From contig JAJTHU010000304.1 of assembly GCA_021300055.1 (NCBI GenBank), forward strand, positions 1-5,294: a stretch of DNA of 5,294 bases, given 5' to 3'. Position numbers and translations under genes: made by a program. Source of the stretch: Nitrosomonadaceae bacterium. Lineage in GTDB: Bacteria > Pseudomonadota > Gammaproteobacteria > Burkholderiales > Usitatibacteraceae. This document shows, one piece after another, positions 1-5,171 of the stretch. The stretch's first letter is position 1. Every line of letters begins with the position of its first letter. The notes beneath the pieces were generated by a model. It made no database searches. It had not been told where the DNA came from and saw nothing but the letters and a program-made list of their open reading frames with translations.

Positions 1-575
1 ACGCTTTGAATTTCGATCAGCGCGCGCTTCACCGTGAACACGAGTTCTTTCGGCTCACCCCGACGCAATATCGTGAGTACCGCTTCGGTACCGACTTCGC
101 CGCGCATGCGTTTAACGGCTTCGTTGAGGTTGAGGCCACGCAGGTTGGTTTCGTTCACTTTCAAGATGAAATCACCCGCCTTGATGCCCGCCTTGAATGC
201 GGGGGTGTCATCGATCGGTGAGATGACCTTCACAAAACCATCTTCGCTGCCCACTTCAATACCCAAGCCACCGAAACGTCCTGAAGTCGCCGTCTGCATA
301 TCGCGGAATGCATCCGCATCAAGATACGCCGAGTGCGGATCGAGTCCGCTCAACATGCCGTTGATCGCCTCGCGGATGAGGCGCTTGTCGTCGACTTCTT
401 CGACATAACCCGCCTTCACACGCCCGAACACCTCGGACAACGCGCGAACTTCTTCGATGGGCAAGTTCAAGAAAGCGGACTGCTTTTCAGCAACCGCAGA
501 AAAGTGCAGCGACAACGACACACCCAGTACCGTACCGAGCCCGACAAGCCCGATGGCCTTCAACTTACCGCGCAT
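1..575 (-). CDS. ctpA: S41 family C-terminal processing peptidase, N-terminal part (truncated by the window edge)
   Basis: Periplasmic or membrane-anchored serine protease of the tail-specific (Prc/CtpA) family, which trims or degrades envelope proteins through a PDZ domain and a Ser-Lys dyad. The visible 191 residues start MRGKLKAIGL. They hold a signal or anchor segment (about 5-25, with a possible AVA cleavage site at 27-29), the family N-terminal helical region with LSGLDPHSAYL (75-85), and a PDZ domain (about 101-184) with FGGLGIEV (101-108) and KAGIKAGD (128-135). The catalytic Ser and Lys lie beyond the left edge, so activity cannot be judged. The ATG at 575 was chosen because the basic n-region and hydrophobic stretch begin right there. 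No good Shine-Dalgarno precedes it, and the frame stays open upstream to the envC stop, so a longer start is possible but less likely. It follows envC on the same strand, as is common in betaproteobacteria. Family identity is very likely; the exact symbol is by analogy. Confidence 0.9.
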   Translation of the reverse strand, partial: MRGKLKAIGLVGLGTVLGVSLSLHFSAVAEKQSAFLNLPIEEVRALSEVFGRVKAGYVEEVDDKRLIREAINGMLSGLDPHSAYLDADAFRDMQTATSGRFGGLGIEVGSEDGFVKVISPIDDTPAFKAGIKAGDFILKVNETNLRGLNLNEAVKRMRGEVGTEAVLTILRRGEPKELVFTVKRALIEIQS

Positions 576-794
576 GCTCGGCGCGCTTGACGCGCGCGCA
601 ACAGTGGTGGGGGAGCCAACACGAAGTTGCCCGATAGGAGTGCTCGCGGAATTTTGGCCACTTTGATCAGCGTCGTTCGCGGGTGTTGCTTTAGGTGTTT
701 GCGGGTGTTCCAAAACTAATCCCTTCAGACCCAGAGGGTCATCCGCTGCAACTCTTGCAGCCTTCAAAAGCACTTTGGGGCAAGCCAATACAGT
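576..794 (-). other. envC-ctpA intergenic spacer, open in the shared reading frame
   Basis: These 219 bases separate the envC stop (TGA, 795-797) from the ctpA ATG. envC and ctpA are in the same frame, and all 73 codons of the spacer are stop-free in that frame. The implied peptide is rich in Ala, Pro, Ser and Thr and shows no domain I recognise. TTG and GTG codons occur in it; one TTG (the last codon before GAACACCC) follows an AAGGGA stretch by six bases and is the only alternative ctpA start with a ribosome-site-like sequence. I see no clear promoter. Two short hairpins (728-740 and 745-761) lie just after the envC end. Either ctpA is co-transcribed with envC or it has a promoter I cannot see. 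Confidence 0.5.
728..761 (-). other. Two adjacent short inverted repeats downstream of envC
   Basis: Plus-strand GACCC-AGA-GGGTC (728-740; 5-bp perfect arms, 3-base loop) is followed by GCTGCAA-CTC-TTGCAGC (745-761; 7-bp perfect arms, 3-base loop). In the minus-strand transcript they form two small hairpins 34-67 bases after the envC stop. There is no T tract directly after them, so they do not look like an intrinsic terminator. They could protect an mRNA 3' end, act as a processing site or be a protein-binding dyad. The function is inferred only. Confidence 0.35.
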
Positions 795-2075
795 TCAACG
801 CCCTACCCAACGCATCGGATCGAACGGTTTCCCGTCTTGTCTCAATTCAAAATATACACCCGATTCTTCGGCACCCCCGGTCGATCCGACAGACGCAATT
901 GCCTCTCCGGCCGACACCCGGTCACCTACCTGTTTATCGAGCGTTTCGTTGTGTCCGTAAAGGCTCAAGTAACCGGCGCCATGGTCGATGATCAATAGAT
1001 TTCCATACCCACGCAGCCAGTCGGCATAGACCACACGACCGTCCGCGACCGTGCGCACGGGCTGTCCTTCGGCAGCGCGGATGAACAGGCCCTTCCAAGT
1101 GGCACCGCCCTCTTCACGCGCGGCACCAAAACGCCCCGACAATTCCCCGCGAACAGGTAGCTTGAGCTTGCCGCGCAAACTGGCGAAGGCGCGTCCCGCC
1201 AAACCCGCATCGGCGACCTCTTCGACCGGCTGCCCGGCACGTCGCTCGCGTGGCGTTGGCAGCGGTTTGCGCCGCGCGTCTCCTGGAGTTGCGCTCGGGG
1301 GCTCACGTTTGCGAGCAAGTTCTTGCGCGATCCGCTCAATGAGCCGTGTCAGGCGATTTTCGTCGGCCTTCAGCTTGCCTACTTCGCGGCGGTTACGGTT
1401 GATGTCGACGCGGATGCGGTTGAGCGTCGATTGCCGATTCGCGCGCTCAGCCACCAGCGTGGCGCGCGCTTTTTTCTGCGCCTCCGCATTTGCGAGCAAC
1501 GCGGCTTGCTTCTCGCGCACCTGCTCTTGCAATACCGCCAACTGCTCAACCTTAAGCTTGAGTCGCTCAATGACGCCTGCGCGCGCTTTCGCCACATAGC
1601 CCAAGTAGGCCAGTTGGCGCTCCACGGCCGACACATCTTCACCGCTCAACATGAGGCGTAGCGCATCCGTGTTGCCATGCATGTACTGCTGGCGAATCAG
1701 CTCATCGCGAAGCCGCGATTCACGGCCAATGCTAGCGCGCAGACTCACGATTTCCTTCTCTACGGCTTGCAGGTCCCGATTGAGTTGCGATTGGTCGCGC
1801 GCCAAGTTCAGCAGCGCACGGTTGTACTCGGAAATCGCGCGCTCGGTTGTGCGCAACTGGTCGGCAACTTCGTTGCGCGACTCTTCACTTTTGGCGAGCT
1901 CGCGGTTTAAACGCTCGATGCGCTCGCGCAAATCATCAAGCGCCGCTTTATTGGCGTCAGCGTAAACATCACCGACGCGCAGCGCGCATGCGAGTATCGC
2001 CAGACAAAACACCAGCATCCACGCGCGTTTCCGGGCAATTTCGCCCCGAAATGCCCGTGGAATGGAGAGTTTCAC
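795..2075 (-). CDS. envC: EnvC-like murein hydrolase activator, signal peptide + coiled coil + degenerate LytM domain
   Basis: A secreted protein that in E. coli is recruited by FtsEX and activates the AmiA and AmiB amidases to split septal peptidoglycan. The 426 residues comprise a signal peptide (basic RKR at 15-17, hydrophobic 20-35, likely cleavage after VYA at 37-39), a long charged coiled coil (about 42-125), a helical regulatory region (about 126-258, including QQYMHGN at 129-135), a Pro/Arg-rich linker (258-300) and a C-terminal LytM/M23 domain (304-426). Zinc ligands expected of an active LytM peptidase are missing: WKG (327-329) replaces the first His motif, and YFELR (408-412) replaces the HxH strand. 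H375 in YGHNE remains. This pattern fits an activator, not an enzyme. The start is GTG: it is the first start codon after the gpmA stop, only 9 bases away, and is needed for the basic n-region. An internal ATG (codon 20) would lose it. Length and ending (WVGR) fit the family. Confidence 0.93.
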   Translation of the reverse strand: MKLSIPRAFRGEIARKRAWMLVFCLAILACALRVGDVYADANKAALDDLRERIERLNRELAKSEESRNEVADQLRTTERAISEYNRALLNLARDQSQLNRDLQAVEKEIVSLRASIGRESRLRDELIRQQYMHGNTDALRLMLSGEDVSAVERQLAYLGYVAKARAGVIERLKLKVEQLAVLQEQVREKQAALLANAEAQKKARATLVAERANRQSTLNRIRVDINRNRREVGKLKADENRLTRLIERIAQELARKREPPSATPGDARRKPLPTPRERRAGQPVEEVADAGLAGRAFASLRGKLKLPVRGELSGRFGAAREEGGATWKGLFIRAAEGQPVRTVADGRVVYADWLRGYGNLLIIDHGAGYLSLYGHNETLDKQVGDRVSAGEAIASVGSTGGAEESGVYFELRQDGKPFDPMRWVGR

Positions 2076-2084
2076 AGGACGATG

Positions 2085-2834
2085 CTAGGCCTTGGATTTA
2101 CCCTGCGCGGCCACCGCTGCCGCCGCTGCAGCGATCTCAGCTTGATCGCCGAGGTAGTAGCTGCGAATGGGGCGCATCGTGTCGTCAAGCTCGTACACCA
2201 GCGGTACCGCCGTGGGGATATTGAGGTTAACGATGTCCGCGTCACTGACGCGATCGAGGTGCTTGATCAAGGCGCGCAGCGAATTGCCGTGTGCCGCGAT
2301 CATCACGCGCTGACCGGCGCGAACACGCGGCGCGATTTCCATCTGCCAATACGGCACGACGCGCTCAACCGTGTCCTTGAGGCACTCGGTATCGGGCAAC
2401 TCCTCAGGCAGGAGATGTTGATATCGCGAGTCGCGCGAAGGGTGCCCGCTGTCGCTCGGCGCCAGCGCGGGGGGCGGGGTATCGTAGCTGCGGCGCCAGA
2501 CGAGCACTTGCTCGTCGCCAAATTTCTTCGCTGTTTCGGCCTTATTCAGCCCTTGCAAGGCACCGTAGTGACGCTCATTGAGCCGCCAGTGCTTGACCAC
2601 CGGAATCCAGCGTCGATCGAGTGCCTCTTGAGCGATCCAGAGCGTACGAATGGCGCGTGTCAGCAGCGACGTGTAGGCGATGTCGAAGTCATACCCTTCG
2701 CGGCGAAGGGTCTCTCCCGCGCGGCGCGCCTCGCTGACACCCTTTTCGGTCAGGTCAACATCTACCCAGCCAGTAAAGCGGTTTTCCAAATTCCATTGCG
2801 ATTCGCCATGACGCATCAAAACAAGCTTTTTCAT
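2085..2834 (-). CDS. gpmA: 2,3-bisphosphoglycerate-dependent phosphoglycerate mutase
   Basis: Cytoplasmic glycolytic and gluconeogenic enzyme that interconverts 3- and 2-phosphoglycerate through a phosphohistidine. The 249 residues match the dPGM family length. The N-terminal LVLMRHGES carries the phosphate-accepting His9 with Arg8. Further family landmarks are TSLLTRAIRT with Arg60, LNERHYGALQG with the acid residue Glu87 and Arg88-His89, WRRSYD (113-118), and AAHGNSLRALIKH with the second catalytic His182. NIPTAVPLVYEL (205-216) is the usual end of the core. An alanine-rich tail (234-243) and a short basic end follow. No key residue is missing. The ATG at 2834 starts the RHG strand directly; the upstream ribosome site is weak. 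It is the first gene of the leftward set and is tightly followed by envC, so the two are probably one transcript. Its promoter must lie in the divergent region 2835-3199. Confidence 0.97.
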   Translation of the reverse strand: MKKLVLMRHGESQWNLENRFTGWVDVDLTEKGVSEARRAGETLRREGYDFDIAYTSLLTRAIRTLWIAQEALDRRWIPVVKHWRLNERHYGALQGLNKAETAKKFGDEQVLVWRRSYDTPPPALAPSDSGHPSRDSRYQHLLPEELPDTECLKDTVERVVPYWQMEIAPRVRAGQRVMIAAHGNSLRALIKHLDRVSDADIVNLNIPTAVPLVYELDDTMRPIRSYYLGDQAEIAAAAAAVAAQGKSKA

Positions 2835-2885
2835 CGGTGGGCACTCTATCCAAACGCATTTTTTGCCCAGCCCTAGCCTACAGAA

Positions 2886-2921
2886 GCGTGCTCAGCGGGG
2901 ACTTGAATCCCCAAGGCACGC
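2886..2921 (-). other. Nested hairpin in the gpmA leader with a T-loop-like apex
   Basis: The arms GCGTGC (2886-2891) and GCACGC (2916-2921) are perfect complements. Within them GGGG (2897-2900) pairs with CCCC (2909-2912) around an 8-base apex. On the minus strand the apex reads GGGGATTCAAGTCCCC, which differs from a typical tRNA-Leu T-arm (GGGGGTTCAAGTCCCC) by one base. It starts about 50 bases upstream of the gpmA ATG and would lie in the gpmA 5' leader if transcription begins upstream. There is no T tract, no matching acceptor, D or anticodon arm, and no CCA. It could be an RNA regulatory fold, a tRNA-end remnant or a chance structure. Confidence 0.4.
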
Positions 2922-2950
2922 CTGCACCTAAGCTCAGACTTGGCACTCAC

Positions 2951-2973
2951 AAACTTGCTAAAATAGCGAGTTT
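2951..2973. promoter_or_regulatory. 10-bp inverted repeat centred on an extended -10 element
   Basis: AAACTTGCTA-AAA-TAGCGAGTTT forms 10-bp arms with a single mismatch and a 3-base centre. It contains TGCTAAAAT (2956-2964) on the plus strand, which is an extended -10 (TGn) with five of six matches to TATAAT. No good -35 lies 16-18 bases upstream; TTGGCA at 2940-2945 is only 13 bases away. Transcription from here would give the rhodanese-grxC-secB set a leader of about 230 bases. The symmetry around the -10 suggests a possible repressor operator. Promoter function and the operator idea are inferences. Confidence 0.42.
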
Positions 2974-3199
2974 ACGCGACGTCCTGCGCAGACTGTGTTG
3001 GTCGGGGCACGAATCGGCGGCGTCGCGACCAGCGTTTTGTAAGAATTCGGCGAATCGTCTAGCGACGGCGCCAATCGGACACGCGACGCAATGCAACACA
3101 TGCGCAGCTTGCGTAGCCGAACCGACTCGCCACACTTCCCGACTCTCCAACTACTGCCTCACACGAGCGCCCTCGCGCAGAAAAGTAAGCCCAGCCTTC

Positions 3200-3619
3200 A
3201 TGACGGAATTTCTCTCCCAGCCATCGAATCTCGCTCTGTTCTGCTTGTTTGTCGCCAGCGGCATCATGCTGATTTGGCCAACCATCGCCAAAGCCACCGG
3301 GGGCTCCAAGCACATTGGCACCATGGAAGCGACGCGCATCATGAATAGCGGCGACGCACTCGTGCTCGACATCCGCGACCCCGGCGAGTACAACGGCGGG
3401 CGCATTCCGCGCTCAAAGAACGTGCCATTGGCCGAGTTGGACAAACGCATCGATGACTTCAGCAAGTTCAAGGACAAGCCGGTGATCGTTACCTGCCGCA
3501 GCGACAGTCGCGCAGGTGCTGCCGCGCGCTTGCTCAAGGCGAAGGGCTTCGCCAACGTGTATCAACTTGCAGGGGGCTTTTCGGCTTGGCAGCAAGCCAG
3601 CCTGCCGGTGGAGCGGTAA
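3200..3619 (+). CDS. yibN: Membrane-anchored rhodanese-like protein (YibN type)
   Basis: Single-domain rhodanese (sulfurtransferase fold) tethered to the inner membrane. The 139 residues have a short N-terminus, one hydrophobic segment (about 11-29) and then a rhodanese domain (about 38-137). Lys31 and Lys37 after the segment favour a cytoplasmic domain by the positive-inside rule. Visible landmarks are VLDIRDPGEYNGGRIP (55-70, family DxR..E...G-I motif), the candidate persulfide Cys99 in the loop CRSDSRA (99-105), and YQLAGGFSAW (121-130), the usual C-terminal motif. The true sulfur acceptor or donor is unknown for this family. The ATG at 3200 was chosen because it gives the usual short N-terminus and anchor; the frame is open further upstream to a GTG at 2837, but that extension looks non-coding. 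The ribosome site is weak. The gene precedes grxC by five bases, and the two are surely co-transcribed. Confidence 0.9.
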   Translation: MTEFLSQPSNLALFCLFVASGIMLIWPTIAKATGGSKHIGTMEATRIMNSGDALVLDIRDPGEYNGGRIPRSKNVPLAELDKRIDDFSKFKDKPVIVTCRSDSRAGAAARLLKAKGFANVYQLAGGFSAWQQASLPVER

Positions 3620-3624
3620 TCGCG

Positions 3625-3885
3625 ATGGCACGCGTTCTCATGTACTCCACCGCGGTGTGCCCCTACTGTCAGATGGCCGAGCGCCTACTCACGGCAAAGG
3701 GCGTGAAGAACATCGAAAAAATTCGCATCGATCTGGATCCCGCCAAGCGCGACGAAATGATGACCCGCACGCAGCGCCGCACCGTGCCGCAAATCTACAT
3801 CGGCGACACGCATGTCGGCGGCTTTGACGACCTTTCGGCGCTCGAAAAGGCCGGTGGCCTCGAGCCGTTGCTTAAAGCAAACTAG
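3625..3885 (+). CDS. grxC: Glutaredoxin 3 (dithiol type)
   Basis: Small cytoplasmic thiol-disulfide oxidoreductase that uses glutathione to reduce protein disulfides and mixed disulfides. The 86 residues are a full thioredoxin-fold glutaredoxin: strand ARVLMYST, active site CPYC (Cys12 and Cys15, the dithiol form), the cis-proline motif TVP (53-55), and the glutathione-binding GGFDDL (65-70). The ATG at 3625 is five bases after the rhodanese stop; GGAG at 3610-3613 lies 11 bases upstream, inside the preceding gene, so translational coupling is likely. A TTG 39 bases upstream in the same frame would overlap the rhodanese gene and add residues foreign to the family, so it was rejected. Next to it are a sulfur-handling rhodanese and secB, as in many proteobacteria. 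Confidence 0.96.
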   Translation: MARVLMYSTAVCPYCQMAERLLTAKGVKNIEKIRIDLDPAKRDEMMTRTQRRTVPQIYIGDTHVGGFDDLSALEKAGGLEPLLKAN

Positions 3886-3948
3886 CCGCCCGGCGCCACG
3901 CCACAAATCCAATTACGCTTCAATTGACTCACCCGCCGCTTCAACCCT

Positions 3949-3952
3949 AGGA
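3949..3952 (+). promoter_or_regulatory. Ribosome binding site of secB
   Basis: AGGA followed by an eight-base spacer before the ATG at 3961. It supports that start and is stronger than the sites before the two upstream genes. It fits a need for separate, efficient translation of secB after the 75-base gap from grxC. Confidence 0.7.
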
Positions 3953-3960
3953 AAACTGAA

Positions 3961-4452
3961 ATGACCGACGTCTCTGCAAACACCGCCCCAGCTGATGCTG
4001 ATCAGCCTCTTTACAACATCGAGAAGATCTATGTGAAAGACCTTTCGGTCGAAGTGCCTAACGCACCGCAAATCTTCCTGGAGCGCGAAGCGCCGCAGGT
4101 TGACGTGCAACTGCACCATCAATCGAAGTCGGTTGACGATGGCATCTACCAAACCGAACTAACCATCACAGTCACCGCCAAGATCGGCGAGAAGACCATG
4201 TTCTTGGCGGAAGCCAACCAGGCCGGCATCTTCCAGATCCGTAACGTACCGAATCAAGATCTTGACCCGATCCTCGGCATCGGCAACCCGAACATCCTTT
4301 ACCCATACGCTCGCGAAACCATCTCCGACGCGATCACCCGCGCAGGCTTCCCGCCAGTGCTGCTGAACCCGGTAAACTTTGAAGCGTTGTACCAAGCGCA
4401 AAAAGCGCAGGAAGCCAACGCCGCTGCACAACCTGCTGCGACCACCCACTAA
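3961..4452 (+). CDS. secB: Protein-export chaperone SecB
   Basis: Homotetrameric cytoplasmic chaperone that keeps precursor proteins unfolded and hands them to SecA at the SecYEG translocon. The 163 residues align over the whole family: YNIEKIYVKDLSVEVPNAP (18-36) at the start of the core, the strands FLEREAPQVDVQL (39-51) and DGIYQTELTITVTA (60-73), QAGIFQIRNVP (87-97), PNILYPYARETISDAITRAGFPPVLLNPVNF (110-140, given in parts: PYARE at 115-119, GFPP at 129-132) and an Ala/Gln-rich C-terminal tail with TTH at the end. The position that is Cys in the E. coli GVTCPQIL motif is Asn here (GIGNPNIL), and the protein has no Cys. The start has a good ribosome site. A terminator-like hairpin begins 71 bases after its stop. 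Confidence 0.96.
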   Translation: MTDVSANTAPADADQPLYNIEKIYVKDLSVEVPNAPQIFLEREAPQVDVQLHHQSKSVDDGIYQTELTITVTAKIGEKTMFLAEANQAGIFQIRNVPNQDLDPILGIGNPNILYPYARETISDAITRAGFPPVLLNPVNFEALYQAQKAQEANAAAQPAATTH

Positions 4453-4467
4453 GTTACCGATTCTTTT

Positions 4468-4471
4468 GGAG
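4468..4471 (+). promoter_or_regulatory. Ribosome binding site of the SH3-repeat gene
   Basis: GGAG (within TTTTGGAG) lies seven bases before the ATG at 4479. This site decides the start: it argues for ATG 4479 and against the internal ATG at 4560, even though the codons between them hold a terminator-like hairpin. Confidence 0.65.
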
Positions 4472-4478
4472 CCGTTCG

Positions 4479-5171
4479 ATGGCTGAAGGTCAACCACAGC
4501 AAATCGTCTCGGGCCTCACAATAAACGCCGCCGCTCTCGTAGCGGCGTTTTTGTTAGTGATGCCACTGCAAGTCAGCGCCCAAGCGCCGGTGGTCGAGCG
4601 TCCTGTCCCGGCGTCACCCGGGGCTGCGCCAGCGGCAAGCGCTAGCCCGCGCCCCGCCACCGCGCCTGCCACTTTGGCTCCCGCCACGCCTGCCACGACT
4701 CCCGCAGCAAGCGCTGGTGTCGCGACTCCAGCGGTTGCTGCGCCAACAACCAGCGCTACGTCTGGGAGTGCACCACCCGCTCCGCCGACCAAGTCGTTTG
4801 TGAGTATCGGCGATCGACCGACCGTTCTCTACGATGCCCCCTCAAATCGTAGCAATCGCACCTTCATTGTGTTGCGCAATACGCCGCTTGAGGTCCTCGT
4901 GAAGCTCGACCGTTGGACCAAAGTTCGCGACGCCGACAACACGATTGGCTGGGTGGAAAATGGCGCGCTGGGCGACCGCCGCTATGTGCAAGTTTCTGCC
5001 GCGAGCGCGGAGGTTCGCGCGAATGCCGCCGCAAATGCGCCGGTGGTGTTCGAGGCACAACGCCAAGTATTGCTGGAGGTGACGGGAGCGGCAACCGAGG
5101 GTTGGATTCCCGTACGTCATCGTGATGGCCAGGCCGGTTTCGTTCGCACCACGCAGGTTCGGGGCGACTGA
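4479..5171 (+). CDS. Secreted protein with a Pro/Ala-rich linker and two SH3-like (SH3b) repeats
   Basis: Probably a periplasmic or envelope protein; its molecular role is not known to me. The 230 residues contain a signal peptide (hydrophobic about 14-30, cleavage likely after VSA at 32-34), a low-complexity linker rich in Ala, Pro, Thr and Ser (about 36-104), a first SH3-like unit (about 107-172: DRPTVLYDAPS, RWTKVRDADNTIGWVENGAL) and a second (about 173-228: AEVRANAAANAPVVFEA, EGWIPVRHRDGQAGFVRTTQV). The two units share the pattern of a short beta start with small-residue turns, then W-x-x-V-R and G-W/F-V. Such domains often bind peptidoglycan or proteins. The n-region lacks Lys or Arg, which is odd for a signal peptide. 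The gene lies 26 bases after secB and overlaps gpsA by one base (TGATG), so it belongs to the same operon. Similar SH3 proteins occur at this position in other betaproteobacteria as far as I recall. Confidence 0.8.
   Translation: MAEGQPQQIVSGLTINAAALVAAFLLVMPLQVSAQAPVVERPVPASPGAAPAASASPRPATAPATLAPATPATTPAASAGVATPAVAAPTTSATSGSAPPAPPTKSFVSIGDRPTVLYDAPSNRSNRTFIVLRNTPLEVLVKLDRWTKVRDADNTIGWVENGALGDRRYVQVSAASAEVRANAAANAPVVFEAQRQVLLEVTGAATEGWIPVRHRDGQAGFVRTTQVRGD
4523..4555 (+). terminator. Intrinsic-terminator-like hairpin with T tract, inside the SH3 gene
   Basis: AAACGCCGC (4523-4531) and GCGGCGTTT (4542-4550) are perfect 9-bp complements around a 10-base loop; an alternative 7-bp stem CGCCGCT/AGCGGCG (4529-4535 with 4541-4547) has a 5-base loop. 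The run TTTTTGTT (4548-4555) follows directly. It begins 71 bases after the secB stop, where a secB terminator would be expected, yet it falls in codons 15-26 of the downstream gene, encoding its signal-peptide core. It could attenuate transcription into the SH3 and gpsA genes, or be a by-product of Ala/Leu/Phe codons. The structure is seen; termination is inferred. Confidence 0.6.

Larger units (their letters stand above)
2835..3199. other. Divergent intergenic region between gpmA and the rhodanese gene
   Basis: 365 bases hold the 5' leaders of two divergent transcripts. The part nearer gpmA is more AT-rich and contains a nested hairpin (2886-2921) and a 10-bp inverted repeat around an extended -10 element (2951-2973). 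The remaining 226 bases up to the rhodanese ATG show no gene I can support. This stretch is open in the rhodanese frame, but its implied peptide (Cys-, Arg- and Thr-rich) resembles nothing known to me and precedes a well-placed membrane anchor. Weak local dyads are ATTCG-G-CGAAT (3044-3054) and ACGCAA/TTGCGT (3086-3091 and 3109-3114). No promoter for gpmA could be assigned with confidence. Confidence 0.6.

Noticed and set aside
1051..1599. 182-codon open frame on the plus strand opposite envC
   Set aside because: Ser/Arg/Ala-rich translation typical of antisense to GC-rich coding sequence; envC on the other strand is well supported.
2082..2876. 264-codon open frame on the plus strand opposite gpmA
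   Set aside because: It is a shadow of gpmA, whose full set of catalytic motifs lies on the minus strand; the plus-strand translation has no recognisable domain.
2941..2958. Sigma-54 promoter (TGGCAC ... TTGC)
   Set aside because: The two parts are separated by eight bases instead of the required five, so the -24/-12 spacing is wrong.
2890..2975. Complete tRNA-Leu gene on the minus strand suggested by the T-arm-like sequence
   Set aside because: No matching acceptor strand, D arm, anticodon arm or CCA could be found, and the loop closing pair is A-C.
2837..3199. N-terminal extension of the rhodanese from a GTG at 2837
   Set aside because: It would add 121 residues with no family resemblance in front of a normal membrane anchor, and would start 3 bases from the divergent gpmA start.
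3586..3624. grxC start at an upstream TTG
   Set aside because: It overlaps the end of the rhodanese gene and adds 13 residues not found in glutaredoxins; ATG 3625 starts the first beta strand as expected.
3924..3953. secB promoter starting with TTGACT in the grxC-secB gap
   Set aside because: The sequence 16-18 bases downstream (CCTAGG, CTAGGA, TAGGAA) is a poor -10 and overlaps the ribosome site of secB.
4560..5171. Shorter SH3 protein starting at the internal ATG 4560
   Set aside because: It would lose the signal peptide and has no ribosome site; ATG 4479 has GGAG at good spacing. It is kept only as an alternative because of the terminator-like hairpin.
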